Of a DNA stretch of 64,000 nt, positions 27,871 to 39,431 are shown one piece after another. The position numbers and the translations under genes are program-made. The stretch is from Marinobacter sp. (GTDB taxonomy: Bacteria > Pseudomonadota > Gammaproteobacteria > Pseudomonadales > Oleiphilaceae). Position 1 is the stretch's first letter. Each line of letters begins with the position of its first letter. The stretch covers positions 186,001 to 250,000 of the forward strand of contig JAGYIS010000004.1 of the NCBI GenBank assembly GCA_018402255.1, given 5' to 3'. Under the pieces are notes generated by a model. The model made no database searches. It was not told the DNA's origin and saw only the letters and a program-made list of their open reading frames with translations.

Positions 27871-28094
27871 AATTGGACGAGATAGAACACGAATATTTTC
27901 TCTCATTATCTCCGAGAGGAAATGTTCAAAGTGATAACGATTTCAAGCGTTATCCGGTGTTGTCGTTGAAGTGGTTGTATATGACTTCGAGCGGCTGTCT
28001 CTGAACGTTATCCTGAACAGGATGCCTTGATTCACTTCGGTGAGCCTGGGTGTTGTGATGGGTGATGACGCACAGATCAGTTGTCTTGGGGTTA

Positions 28095-30987
<2,893 letters not shown>

Positions 30988-31082
30988 TATAACACCCAAG
31001 ACAATTGCGGATAACGCAGAGCGACAGCTCAATACGAAATCAATATCACGTTCTATCTCGTCCCCCAGTGATCAATCTTTTT

Positions 31083-31198
31083 TGCCTGACGACCATAGCG
31101 GTCTGGAACCACCTGATCCCATCCCGAACTCAGCAGTGAAACAGACCAGCGCCGATGGTAGTGTGGTTCGCCCATGTGAGAGTAGGTCATCGTCAGGC
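31083..31198 (+). rRNA. rrf: 5S ribosomal RNA
   Basis: About 116 bases from TGCCTGACGACCATAGCGG to CATCGTCAGGC; the two ends pair. CCCATCCCGAACTCAG is the conserved loop C region. Last gene of the operon. Confidence 0.96.
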
Positions 31199-31211
31199 TC
31201 TTAATACCCTA

Positions 31212-31246
31212 ACCCCCGACAGCGTCGCTGCCGGGGGTTTTTTATT
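31212..31246 (+). terminator. rrn operon intrinsic terminator
   Basis: Stem CCCCCGACAGC / GCTGCCGGGGG with one mismatch and a 3-base loop, followed by TTTTTT. It ends the rRNA transcript. The stretch from here to 31433 has no gene. Confidence 0.9.
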
Positions 31247-31433
31247 GGGCGTTATTTAAGTGCCTTGAAGTCAGGGCCGTTCAAAACATGATCAAGCGCA
31301 CAGCTACACATCGAAAACAAAGTTAACATTCTGTAAAGACTGGCGCCAAACTATAAGAAAGCCAGCTTCAGAGACACTCATCAGTCACTCGGTTCATGCC
31401 GCCAATAACAAGATGCGGCGCAAGGGTATGACT

Positions 31434-32633
31434 ATGAGTAGAACAAACAAAGCGTTGCTGCCGCTCTTCGCAGCTTTGCCGCTATCCGCTGTTGCAGGCT
31501 TGCAGCCCATTTCTGATGAGCAAATGTCAGAGGTGACCGGTCAGGCCTTCGTCTCTATTGATCGCCAGTATCACCCCGATCCCAATGAAAATACCTCGTA
31601 TACTCGGGTTAATCTGGGAATGGATATTGAAATCCAGACCAACATTGATGTTCTGGAACTTGGCCGTTACGAACGAGATGGTGAAAAGGCGGGTACCTCC
31701 GATGTACTGATCAACGACTTTGCCCTCGGTTACATCAACAATCAGGCCTATTACCAACGCAATAGCAAGGCCGCACGCCAGTACCGACCAGACGGAACCG
31801 CCTACGCAGAGAATGAGATCGTTCCGTTCATGATCGAGAATCCTTTTTTTGAGTTTGCCTTTGATGAATCCAGTAATGAAGTGGTGGGTGTCCGTCTGGG
31901 GTTCGGGAACGCCATGGGCGTTCTTTCCGGAAAAATTGAGACCCTAACTGGCAACGTCAACATTGATATCATCGATCGCGGAGAGGGACTTTCCCAGGCA
32001 AGTTCCAGTGGAAACTTCTTTGATCAAGTGATCGTTCTGCTTACCCCTCTTCTGGCCGGCGGCAGCCCTTTGGCAACACAGGCCCAGCTTGTCTACGGCC
32101 CTGACGACGCTCGTCGTGGGGAGTTGGATCCTATCAGGGCAGAATATATTGGTGTGCCTAATGGCGAGCGTTTTGTTCTGGAAGATGCAAACAGCTTTAC
32201 TCGCTGGGCGCTAAAGAACCTGATTGGCTGGGGATCAAGCTCAGAAATTGAGGTTCCGAACTGTTCCTTCTTTAGTTGTGGCGGGGGCGATATTTACGTC
32301 TATGCCGAGGGCTGCAGTGTCCTGGGTATTGACGCTTGTTTTGACCTTGATATGTATAACAGCTTCCCGATTGGGCAAGTGCAGGAGGTGAACGGGGAGC
32401 GACGTCTCACCGGGCCTGCAGACGGTGCCTTCATGTCGTTTCAGACCAAAGACCTGGATTGGCTGAAGGATGTGAAAAAAGGGGACCTGACCGTCGATGA
32501 TTTCGTTCGTGCGACATCCGGTGCATTTTTCAATATTCCGAACGGAGCTACCGAGGTAAATCTGAATGAGGCGCTGAACGGTACCGATCGCTATCGAACG
32601 GAATATATTGACCGTGGTAGAGGTCTATTCTGA
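31434..32633 (+). CDS. Exported protein of unknown function, SEVxGQ motif, member 1
   Basis: The 399-residue protein has a Sec signal peptide (MSRTNKALLPLFAALPLSAV, cleavage near AGLQ) directly followed by LQPISDEQMSEVTGQAF, the motif shared by all four genes of this cluster and by DUF6160-like proteins. The rest is beta-rich with a four-cysteine stretch (NCSFFSC, EGCSVLGIDACF) at about 280-310. There is no barrel end signature, lipobox or membrane anchor. The ATG at 31434 is preferred over 31413 because AAGGG lies seven bases upstream. It is the first of four genes read in one direction. I do not know its function. Confidence 0.75.
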   Translation: MSRTNKALLPLFAALPLSAVAGLQPISDEQMSEVTGQAFVSIDRQYHPDPNENTSYTRVNLGMDIEIQTNIDVLELGRYERDGEKAGTSDVLINDFALGYINNQAYYQRNSKAARQYRPDGTAYAENEIVPFMIENPFFEFAFDESSNEVVGVRLGFGNAMGVLSGKIETLTGNVNIDIIDRGEGLSQASSSGNFFDQVIVLLTPLLAGGSPLATQAQLVYGPDDARRGELDPIRAEYIGVPNGERFVLEDANSFTRWALKNLIGWGSSSEIEVPNCSFFSCGGGDIYVYAEGCSVLGIDACFDLDMYNSFPIGQVQEVNGERRLTGPADGAFMSFQTKDLDWLKDVKKGDLTVDDFVRATSGAFFNIPNGATEVNLNEALNGTDRYRTEYIDRGRGLF

Positions 32634-32655
32634 TGAGACGCTGTCATGTCAGTCG

Positions 32656-33717
32656 GTGTCGTTACGGTCGCCTTTTGGATGGGTCGTGGCGATGATTTGT
32701 GCTTCGGCAGCGCCCACCCATTCAGTCGCTGAGTTACAACAACTGGGTGAAGCGGAAATGTCCGAGATTGACGGTGCCGGCATTGGCCTGGTGCTGGATA
32801 ACTTTACCTTTTCTCACGGTACTGACCGCCCGGATTCGGCGGGCAATCAGTCCAGAATCTTCAAGATCTCCGGTATTAAAAGTACCGATGGGCGGGACGT
32901 CGACATCACCGTCAATCATCTCTACATCGCGGGCGCAAATACGAATTACGGTGAAAACCTGACGCCCGTGAATCTTGGCCGGCTGCTGAACCCCTGGCGA
33001 ATCGATATCGTGGATGGCAACAAGATTGGTGTTGCGGATAAAGCCGTTCTTGAATTTGCCGCGCCCTCCAAAATCGCTCCAACCGAAGGGTTTGACTGCA
33101 TGGGTGCCTCCGCCTCTGCTGGCAGCGGCAGCTGCTCAAGCAGGCCCGCGTCCGGCGACTGGATTGGCGAGCGGGCAGACATGGGTATGCAAATGAACGT
33201 TGCCGTCGGCGATGACCGCTCCGCAAACCTGAACATTCATGCCAGGAGTGCTGTGTTAGATGGGAGCTACATACGGCTCTGGGGTGATGATCAGCGGCGG
33301 CAGATGGCTGGCCAGTTCAAGCTAAATTTTTACTCACCGGAGTTGTCGATCAACGCCTGTGCGCAAGATGGCCTGGCTTGTGGTTCCCGGATCACCATGT
33401 CGGACTTTGCACTGGAGCTGGCTATTGGTAACAGTCTGCAACCGGTCTTCTTCGACGTTGACGGAACGGGGAACTTTGTTCTTGAGGTTGATGCGATACG
33501 CCCCCCTCGTCCCGGGCAGATTGCAGCCAATGGCCTGCGCGCTGGCAGCAATGGACAGACCTGGGATTTCTACGCGAACTATTACGGTGATCCGGAATTT
33601 CGCAGCAATCTGACGATTGGCAACTTTAGTGTCGGTGACCGGGATTTTGGCGCCGCCCGTGTTCAAGGCATGCTGATACAGCACCTCAAAATCCAAACCA
33701 AGGATCTGGCGCCATGA
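32656..33717 (+). CDS. Exported protein of unknown function, SEVxGQ motif, member 2 (start probably frameshifted)
   Basis: The open frame encodes a beta-rich, Asn/Gly/Asp-rich protein with a signal-like segment (SPFGWVVAMICASAAPTHSV) and then ELQQLGEAEMSEIDGAGIG, the cluster motif. The frame runs back to TTG at 32608; GTG at 32656 gives the best signal peptide. However, an ATG at 32633 with GAGG nine bases upstream and overlapping the stop of member 1 begins a different frame that would join this one if the T-run at 32673-32676 had one more T, giving an N-terminus like that of member 4. A paired cysteine segment lies at about 150-165 (DCMG, GSCSS). Coupled to member 3 (ATGA). Confidence 0.7.
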   Translation: MSLRSPFGWVVAMICASAAPTHSVAELQQLGEAEMSEIDGAGIGLVLDNFTFSHGTDRPDSAGNQSRIFKISGIKSTDGRDVDITVNHLYIAGANTNYGENLTPVNLGRLLNPWRIDIVDGNKIGVADKAVLEFAAPSKIAPTEGFDCMGASASAGSGSCSSRPASGDWIGERADMGMQMNVAVGDDRSANLNIHARSAVLDGSYIRLWGDDQRRQMAGQFKLNFYSPELSINACAQDGLACGSRITMSDFALELAIGNSLQPVFFDVDGTGNFVLEVDAIRPPRPGQIAANGLRAGSNGQTWDFYANYYGDPEFRSNLTIGNFSVGDRDFGAARVQGMLIQHLKIQTKDLAP

Positions 33718-34271
33718 CCGTTTGCGGATACGACCTCAGAGTGTTGCTGATGATTTCCGCGTTATGGCTATCCGCTGTTCAGGTATCCGCGGAAATGGCA
33801 CCACTTGGTGACGAAGCGCTGGCCAGCGTATCCGGCCAGGGTGGCATCTACCTGTCGGGCGACATCAGCATTAACGAGCTGGGTGGTCCGGTTCAGAACA
33901 GCTATTTCGGCCGATGCGACGAGGCCGATAAAAAGTGCGGCGCTCGATTTGCCTACCGTCTGAAAGAAGGTGGTGGCTGGATGGTGTTGGACGAGATAAA
34001 GGGGCTGTTTGCCTTTGAAGGGCTGACTTTACGGGTAAAAACGGTCGATTCCGGCTTCGGTGGCGACGGAGAATTGTTCAATCGGGACGTTATTGAAATT
34101 GGTTTGCCCGACAGTGTTCGGTTTACCGACGTTCAATTCAAGATTGCTGCGAGTAGCACGGCACGGCCAACGGACCCGGGCTTTATGCAAACCGACATCT
34201 TGTCGGTTGAAATGCAGGGGGATGTCATCATGCAGGGCAACCTGTTGGTTTTTCCTGATGGTAATCCATAG
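33714..34271 (+). CDS. Exported protein of unknown function, SEVxGQ motif, member 3
   Basis: The shortest of the cluster at 185 residues. It has a signal peptide (MTVCGYDLRVLLMISALWLS, cleavage near VSA-E), then MAPLGDEALASVSGQGGIYL, the shared motif, and a beta-rich body. Cysteines occur as a close pair (GRCDEADKKCG). The ATG overlaps the stop of member 2 by four bases. No domain was recognised beyond the motif. Size and order suggest that it works together with its neighbours, perhaps in one surface complex, but nothing in the sequence shows what it does. Confidence 0.7.
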   Translation: MTVCGYDLRVLLMISALWLSAVQVSAEMAPLGDEALASVSGQGGIYLSGDISINELGGPVQNSYFGRCDEADKKCGARFAYRLKEGGGWMVLDEIKGLFAFEGLTLRVKTVDSGFGGDGELFNRDVIEIGLPDSVRFTDVQFKIAASSTARPTDPGFMQTDILSVEMQGDVIMQGNLLVFPDGNP

Positions 34272-34285
34272 GCGGAGACAGATAT

Positions 34286-36661
34286 ATGCGCTGCAATAAG
34301 GATCTCTCTTGCTCTGACCTTCTTTTCGGGTTGGTGGTGGCCTCGTTGGTTATGGCCCAATTCGCCCACGCAGATATGGTGCAGCTCGATGACGCCGCTT
34401 TGTCAGAGGTGCAGGCGCGAAGTGGCATCACGCTTGAGATGGAGTTGAATATGACCGCCGACCGATTGTCCTACTATGACGACGGGCAGGGCGTTCATGT
34501 TGAGGGGCTGCGGGTCGGCTCCGCCTCTGGCCAGGATAATGGCGCATTCCATCGGATAAAAGCCGATGTGGGTGCAGATGCCTCACTCAATCTGGAATAT
34601 CTGATAGCAGACCGCCGGATAGAGTTCTCTGACATACGCCTTGCCGGCGCCCCTGGTGTCAGTATGGGCGGCTTCTTTTTTGATCACTCTCTGGATGGGG
34701 TGCTGACCATTCGTCAGGACGGCGGTGTCGGGGGCAATGGCTACACCTTTGATTCCGCTTATACCATGACGGGCGGAAGACTCGGTTACCGAACCAATGG
34801 CAATTCGGTGTTCCTGGACGACATTACCATGAATGTAGAGGCGCTGGGCGTCACTCTGGATCTGGTCGGTAACACGTTGGAAGTGAATTCGCCCCGGGTC
34901 ACTGGCAACTGGCGTATCGGCGCTATCCGTTACAGTGACGACCCCTCCGTCTACGGTCAGGCATTACCGAGTTTTGGTAGCTTTCAGGGGAGCTATGAGT
35001 TGTCATCCTGGACTGGAATTAGCCCCGGTGGGCGTTCGGGGGAGGGATTAAGGCTGGATCACGAGACGACGATCCATACGGCGTCTTTCCTCTATAACGA
35101 TGATGGTAACGCGCTGTCGCTCCGGGACATCACCGGCGACTATCAGATACAGGACTTGCGAGTGGATGTTGATCAGGATTGGAGTGGCCGGCCGGCGGTT
35201 GCCCTGACCCTTGGAAAACTTCAGGGCAACCTGAATGTCGGTGCTGTGGAACTTGGCGGTGCGAGTTTCGGTTCTGTTAACCTGAGCTTTCTGCTGGAAG
35301 ATCAGCTCTTCAATGGCCGAACCTATAGTAATGCAGTTTACCTTCAGGGTGGTGGGCACCGGGACGCCGGGCCCCAGGGCATGAGGCTGGCAACGGAGTG
35401 GAGTTTACGGTTGGCTGACCTGAGTTACACCGAAGATGGTCACCGGGTCATTTTCAGCGGCCTGCAGTCCTGGGGGCGAGGGGACCTGACGGTCAACGTC
35501 ACAAAAGATGAAGTGCGTAACGGAACCCGCTTTTACAACGGCCTGCGCATCGGATTTGAAGGGCTGGACGCGGGCTACCGAATTAACGGTTTACGCGTCG
35601 GCAGTGACGATGCCCAGCTGCAAGGCGGCACCGAGTTGTTGTTGGCGCTGGGTTTCTATCCGGCCTACGAATTTGAGCTTGATGGTCATGTCACCTTGGG
35701 TGCCGGTGGTGCTGCCGGCGAAGGACTCACCGTCAATTCGGATATTCAAATCCGCAATGGCAAGGCGGCAGTCATCGCGACACCCTATGACGAGGGCGCG
35801 GGCGAAGTCCCCCAGAAAGGCCTCTGGCTGACGGAGATGAGTTATGACGGCCAGATCCGTGATATGACGCTGGATGTAACGGAAGAGGGGCTGGTCTTAG
35901 CAACGGGCGAAGCCTGGAGTTCTATGGATATCGGTAACGTTCGGGTTGGATCAAAAGATGACGGTGCGAGTTTTGGCCGTTTGCAGATCCAGAAATACGA
36001 AGTGGGCAGCACCACATTGGTCAAGCCTGGCGGCGCGGGCGATGTGTGTGTGGGCGGAACGGGTGGTGCTGAGGCCACCTGTGGTGCCTCAGGTGGCCAG
36101 TGGGAGGCTCGCGGTAATGAGGGCGTGACTATCGCCATGAACAAGATCCTTGCGCGGGCCCAGGGTGACGACAAAAAGAACGCATTGCTTTGGGAGAGTA
36201 ATCGCGCGGTAGACGGCCAGGGAAAGCCCATCAACAATACTGGAATGCGCCTGCTGGTGAACGATATCCATACCAGTGATGGCGGTGATTTCAATGGCGA
36301 TGGGGTTGATGACAATACCTACGGTATACGGACCGACTTGTCTGTAGACGTCTACCAGACCAAAGTGACCAAGAAAACGGACGGTCCTGATTCTCTTGGC
36401 ATTGTTGGTAACCAGGGCGATGAAAAAATCATGGTGCCCGGCTCCACGGGAGGCTATCGCTATGTTGCAGAGCCTGGCCCGGGGGACAGAGCCAACAGGC
36501 CGCTTGGTTTTGCAGTCAAGGCGGAAACCCGGTTTAAGGAATTGTCGGTCAGCAATATCGATCTTGTTCATCCTGTGGGCGGGCACCAAACGGTTATCTA
36601 TGGCGCAAAGCTTCAGAATGTCGATATTCGGGCAAATCTGACGGCAACACCCATACCCTGA
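34286..36661 (+). CDS. Large exported repeat protein, SEVxGQ motif, member 4
   Basis: The 791-residue protein has a signal peptide (MRCNKDLSCSDLLFGLVVAS, cleavage near AHA-D) and the motif MVQLDDAALSEVQARSGITL. The body is a long beta-rich array in which segments such as VEGLRVGSASGQ (about 72), IGAIRYSDDP (about 210), VGAVELGGASFG (about 315), INGLRVGSDD (about 431) and IGNVRVGSKDDGASFG (about 552) recur, suggesting a solenoid. Near residue 670, DGGDFNGDGVDDNT has the DxNxDG spacing of a calcium-binding loop. It starts 14 bases after member 3 and ends before a terminator. Function unknown; surface adhesion or matrix is a guess. Confidence 0.75.
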   Translation: MRCNKDLSCSDLLFGLVVASLVMAQFAHADMVQLDDAALSEVQARSGITLEMELNMTADRLSYYDDGQGVHVEGLRVGSASGQDNGAFHRIKADVGADASLNLEYLIADRRIEFSDIRLAGAPGVSMGGFFFDHSLDGVLTIRQDGGVGGNGYTFDSAYTMTGGRLGYRTNGNSVFLDDITMNVEALGVTLDLVGNTLEVNSPRVTGNWRIGAIRYSDDPSVYGQALPSFGSFQGSYELSSWTGISPGGRSGEGLRLDHETTIHTASFLYNDDGNALSLRDITGDYQIQDLRVDVDQDWSGRPAVALTLGKLQGNLNVGAVELGGASFGSVNLSFLLEDQLFNGRTYSNAVYLQGGGHRDAGPQGMRLATEWSLRLADLSYTEDGHRVIFSGLQSWGRGDLTVNVTKDEVRNGTRFYNGLRIGFEGLDAGYRINGLRVGSDDAQLQGGTELLLALGFYPAYEFELDGHVTLGAGGAAGEGLTVNSDIQIRNGKAAVIATPYDEGAGEVPQKGLWLTEMSYDGQIRDMTLDVTEEGLVLATGEAWSSMDIGNVRVGSKDDGASFGRLQIQKYEVGSTTLVKPGGAGDVCVGGTGGAEATCGASGGQWEARGNEGVTIAMNKILARAQGDDKKNALLWESNRAVDGQGKPINNTGMRLLVNDIHTSDGGDFNGDGVDDNTYGIRTDLSVDVYQTKVTKKTDGPDSLGIVGNQGDEKIMVPGSTGGYRYVAEPGPGDRANRPLGFAVKAETRFKELSVSNIDLVHPVGGHQTVIYGAKLQNVDIRANLTATPIP

Positions 36662-36681
36662 AATGCATGCTGGCTGAAAAT

Positions 36682-36713
36682 AAAAGGGTCGTCGAGAGAC
36701 GGCCCTTTTGTGT
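36682..36713 (+). terminator. Intrinsic terminator after the exported-protein cluster
   Basis: AAAAGGGTCGTC-GAGA-GACGGCCCTTTT forms a near-perfect stem with one T-G pair, followed by GTGTTTT. It separates the cluster from birA. Confidence 0.8.
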
Positions 36714-36771
36714 TTTAGGGCATCCTGTTGTTTAATCCGGGCTGTTTCATTCTGTCGCCGGAAACCCTTGT

Positions 36772-37737
36772 ATGAAATCCGCCACGTTACTGTCATTACT
36801 TCAGGATCGCCGTGTCCATTCCGGTGAAGCTTTGGCCCGGGCTCTTGGAGTGTCCCGCACGGCGATCTGGAAGCAAATACGCCGGGCGCAGGCCGAGGGT
36901 GTTGAGATACGAACCATTCGTGGGCAGGGCTATCAACTGGTGTCGACGTTAGACCTGCTGGTGGCCGATGACATTCTGGCATCACTGGCACCGGAGCTGC
37001 GTAACCGAATTGATCTGACGGTTCTGAGTGATGTTGATTCAACCAATGCGGAAGCGGCCAGGCAGTTGAAGGCAGGGCAAAGTTCGTTGCCGGTCGTGAT
37101 TGCAGATGGTCAGACCGAAGGCCGTGGCCGTCGTGGGCGAAATTGGGCCAGTCCGCGAGGAGAGAATCTTTATTTGAGCCTTGGTTTGACGGTTCAAGGC
37201 GGTTTTTCAGCTCTTGAGGGGCTGAGCCTTCTGCTTGGCGTGGCGGTATCGCGTGCCCTGGCAACGCTCGGTGCGACCGGGATCGGTTTGAAGTGGCCCA
37301 ATGACCTGTTTGCGGACAACAAGAAGTTTGGCGGCATACTTGTCGAAATACAGGGCGAACTTCAAGAAGGTGACGTCCAGGTTATTGCTGGGATCGGAAT
37401 CAATGTGCACATGACCCAAGTGAGTGGAGTTGATCAGCCTTGGGTTGGTTTGGCAGGCCAATGGCCGGACATCCAGTGGTCGAGGAATGAACTCGCCGCC
37501 GCCATCGTGACCCAGGTACTGGGCGTTGTGCCGGAATTCGAAGATCAGGGGTTTCAGGCCTTCTGCGACGAGTGGCAAGCCCAGGACATCTTCTTCGGTA
37601 AAGACCTCATGGCCAGAGGCGGTGACCTGCAGGGCCAGGGATGTGGCATTGATGCCTCCGGCAATTACCAGGTGATGACCGCTCAGGGGCTGGTCCCGGT
37701 TCGGGCTGGGGATATCAGTTTGCGGGTGCAGTCATGA
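36772..37737 (+). CDS. birA: Bifunctional biotin ligase/repressor BirA
   Basis: BirA attaches biotin to acetyl-CoA carboxylase carrier protein and, as biotinyl-AMP-bound dimer, represses biotin genes. The 321-residue protein has an N-terminal winged HTH (about 1-60, EALARALGVSRTAIWKQIRR), so the repressor function is likely kept, and a catalytic domain with STNAEA, the GRGRRGRNWASP biotinyl-AMP loop and KWPNDL, then a C-terminal SH3-like domain. The stop overlaps coaX (ATGA). No biotin synthesis gene lies in the window. Confidence 0.96.
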   Translation: MKSATLLSLLQDRRVHSGEALARALGVSRTAIWKQIRRAQAEGVEIRTIRGQGYQLVSTLDLLVADDILASLAPELRNRIDLTVLSDVDSTNAEAARQLKAGQSSLPVVIADGQTEGRGRRGRNWASPRGENLYLSLGLTVQGGFSALEGLSLLLGVAVSRALATLGATGIGLKWPNDLFADNKKFGGILVEIQGELQEGDVQVIAGIGINVHMTQVSGVDQPWVGLAGQWPDIQWSRNELAAAIVTQVLGVVPEFEDQGFQAFCDEWQAQDIFFGKDLMARGGDLQGQGCGIDASGNYQVMTAQGLVPVRAGDISLRVQS

Positions 37738-38468
37738 TTCTTCTGGTGGATTCCGGGAACACTCGAGTCAAATGGCGGCTCGCGGACTTGTCGGGTTGTG
37801 TGCTGGAGCAGGCGACAACACTTACCGCCGCGGATCCGTTCCATGCTTTAAGGCCCTATGCTGAATCGATAGAGCGAATTCTGGTATCCACCGTCGGGTC
37901 AGAGCACAGTCGCTTGCAGCTGGAGGCGACCCTTAGGCTGCTCACGCCCGTCGCAGTTCAGTTCTATTGGGCGGAAGTGGCTCGAGATGGTCTGTATAAC
38001 TCCTACCGGGATGTGACCAAAATGGGTGCAGATCGTTGGCACGCCATGTTGGCCGGCTGGAATGAGCATCGCCAGAGTTTCGCCGTGGTTGATGCTGGTA
38101 GTGCTGTGACTGTTGACTACGTGAGCGATGAAGGGCAGCACCTTGGTGGCTACATCTTGCCCGGGTTGCAGATGATGCGGCGCAGCTTGCGGTTGGACGC
38201 CGCCCGGATCGGATTTGAGTTCGATGAACAAATCGATGCCACCCCGGGACGATCGACCGGGGAGTGCGCCAATCACGGTCTTGCCTGGCTCACAGAAGGG
38301 GTGATCGCCAGATTGCACGCGGATGTTGGTCGGTTGGGGCTATCACGAACTCTGCTCACCGGTGGCGATGCCGACCGATTTCTTGCCCTCGGACTGAACG
38401 CTGACATCCGCCCCGGATTGGTACTGAGTGGTCTGGCACGTATTGACGCGATGGAGCAGCAAGGATGA
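37734..38468 (+). CDS. coaX: Type III pantothenate kinase
   Basis: CoaX performs the first step of coenzyme A synthesis. The 244-residue protein has the ASKHA-fold phosphate-1 motif LLVDSGNTRVKW, the DRWHAM segment and the VDAGSAVTVDYV phosphate-2 motif, followed by GGYILPGLQMM. Type III enzymes are not feedback-inhibited by CoA and need a monovalent cation. The gene overlaps birA upstream and the SPOR-like gene downstream by four bases each, so the three form a coupled unit as in Pseudomonas. Confidence 0.95.
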   Translation: MILLVDSGNTRVKWRLADLSGCVLEQATTLTAADPFHALRPYAESIERILVSTVGSEHSRLQLEATLRLLTPVAVQFYWAEVARDGLYNSYRDVTKMGADRWHAMLAGWNEHRQSFAVVDAGSAVTVDYVSDEGQHLGGYILPGLQMMRRSLRLDAARIGFEFDEQIDATPGRSTGECANHGLAWLTEGVIARLHADVGRLGLSRTLLTGGDADRFLALGLNADIRPGLVLSGLARIDAMEQQG

Positions 38469-39103
38469 AATGGGCCGTCATTGTGCTCATGCTGCTTAAT
38501 GGTGTTGTGTGGCTCGCCCCTGATTGGTTGTCGCCAGCGGCAGTCCAGTCGTCTGCATCGGGCGTGCTGCCCAGGGTCAGTAGTCTGAAAGTGGAGGGTG
38601 TGAGCGCGGCACCGCCTGCAACGGCAATGATGTGTCTCCGGGTTGGCTGGTTCGATAGCCGTGAGGATGCCCTAATCCTGGCGGAGCAGTTCAATCAGGA
38701 GTTTGCCGTTCAGGAAGTCGATCGGGAGCTGCCATCACTGAATTGGGTGATGATACCCCCGCAGCCGCGAGATGTGGCGTTGGCACAGTTCAGGGATCTT
38801 TATACGCGGGGCGTAGAGTCTTACGTGGTCTCGGAGGGAGAGTACCGTAATGCTATTTCCCTGGGGTTGTTTGAATCCAGGGCCGCCGCCGAGTCTGTGC
38901 TTGAAGAAAAAATGCGTCAGAATCTCAACGTAGTGCTGGTCAACTTCCCCCGTAATCGGATAGGATACGCGCTCGTTTTAGGTGTTGAACCGCACCGGGA
39001 AACCGAAATGGTTCAAGCGGTTGAGGCGGAAAGTCACGGCAGATTCGATTTCGTAGAAATCAGCGCTTGTGAAGGTGTTGCATCACCAGAAAAAAATCCG
39101 TAG
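38465..39103 (+). CDS. SPOR-like domain protein
   Basis: The 212-residue protein has an N-terminal membrane anchor or signal (KWAVIVLMLLNGVVWLAP), a Ser/Val-rich linker and two segments resembling SPOR peptidoglycan-binding repeats: CLRVGWFDSREDALILAEQF (about 56-75) and ISLGLFESRAAAESVLEEKM (about 138-157). SPOR domains bind denuded glycan at the septum. The match is weak outside the VSLGLF-type core, so the call is moderate. The gene overlaps coaX, and its stop codon is inside the predicted -10 of the tRNA promoter. Confidence 0.65.
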   Translation: MKWAVIVLMLLNGVVWLAPDWLSPAAVQSSASGVLPRVSSLKVEGVSAAPPATAMMCLRVGWFDSREDALILAEQFNQEFAVQEVDRELPSLNWVMIPPQPRDVALAQFRDLYTRGVESYVVSEGEYRNAISLGLFESRAAAESVLEEKMRQNLNVVLVNFPRNRIGYALVLGVEPHRETEMVQAVEAESHGRFDFVEISACEGVASPEKNP

Positions 39104-39106
39104 TAT
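39078..39106 (+). promoter_or_regulatory. Putative promoter of the tRNA-tuf operon
   Basis: TTGCAT (39078-39083), 17 bases, TAGTAT (39101-39106), then a GC-rich discriminator (ACCGCCCTCGC). The hexamers are imperfect, but the discriminator is of the stable-RNA type. The -10 contains the TAG stop of the preceding gene. Confidence 0.4.
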
Positions 39107-39134
39107 ACCGCCCTCGCTGAACAGGCGAATGTGA

Positions 39135-39210
39135 GCTGGCGTAGCTCAGTTGGTAGAGCAGCTGACTTGTAATCAGCAGGTCGGGGGTTCGATTCCGTCC
39201 GCCAGCTCCA
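39135..39210 (+). tRNA. thrU: tRNA-Thr (TGT)
   Basis: Acceptor GCTGGCG pairs with CGCCAGC. The anticodon loop CTTGTAA gives anticodon TGT. The T-loop is GTTCGATTC and CCA is encoded. First of four tRNAs before tuf, the same order as thrU-tyrU-glyT-thrT-tufB in E. coli. Confidence 0.97.
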
Positions 39211-39250
39211 CTTTAAGTTTTGAGCAGATTCGCGTAAGCGGATTTGTACG

Positions 39251-39334
39251 GGAGGGGTTCCCGAGTGGCCAAAGGGATCAGACTGTAAATCTGACGCGAA
39301 AGCTTCGCAGGTTCGAATCCTGCCCCCTCCACCA
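39251..39334 (+). tRNA. tyrU: tRNA-Tyr (GTA)
   Basis: An 84-base class II tRNA with a long variable arm. Acceptor GGAGGGG pairs with CCCCTCC; the anticodon in ACTGTAAAT is GTA. CCA encoded. Confidence 0.97.
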
Positions 39335-39344
39335 CTTATTGCTC

Positions 39345-39419
<75 letters not shown>

Positions 39420-39431
39420 ATTTGGTTTAAT

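Noticed and set aside
36089..37264. Minus-strand frame of 391 codons across the end of member 4 and the start of birA
   Set aside because: It crosses two real genes and a terminator and has no family features.
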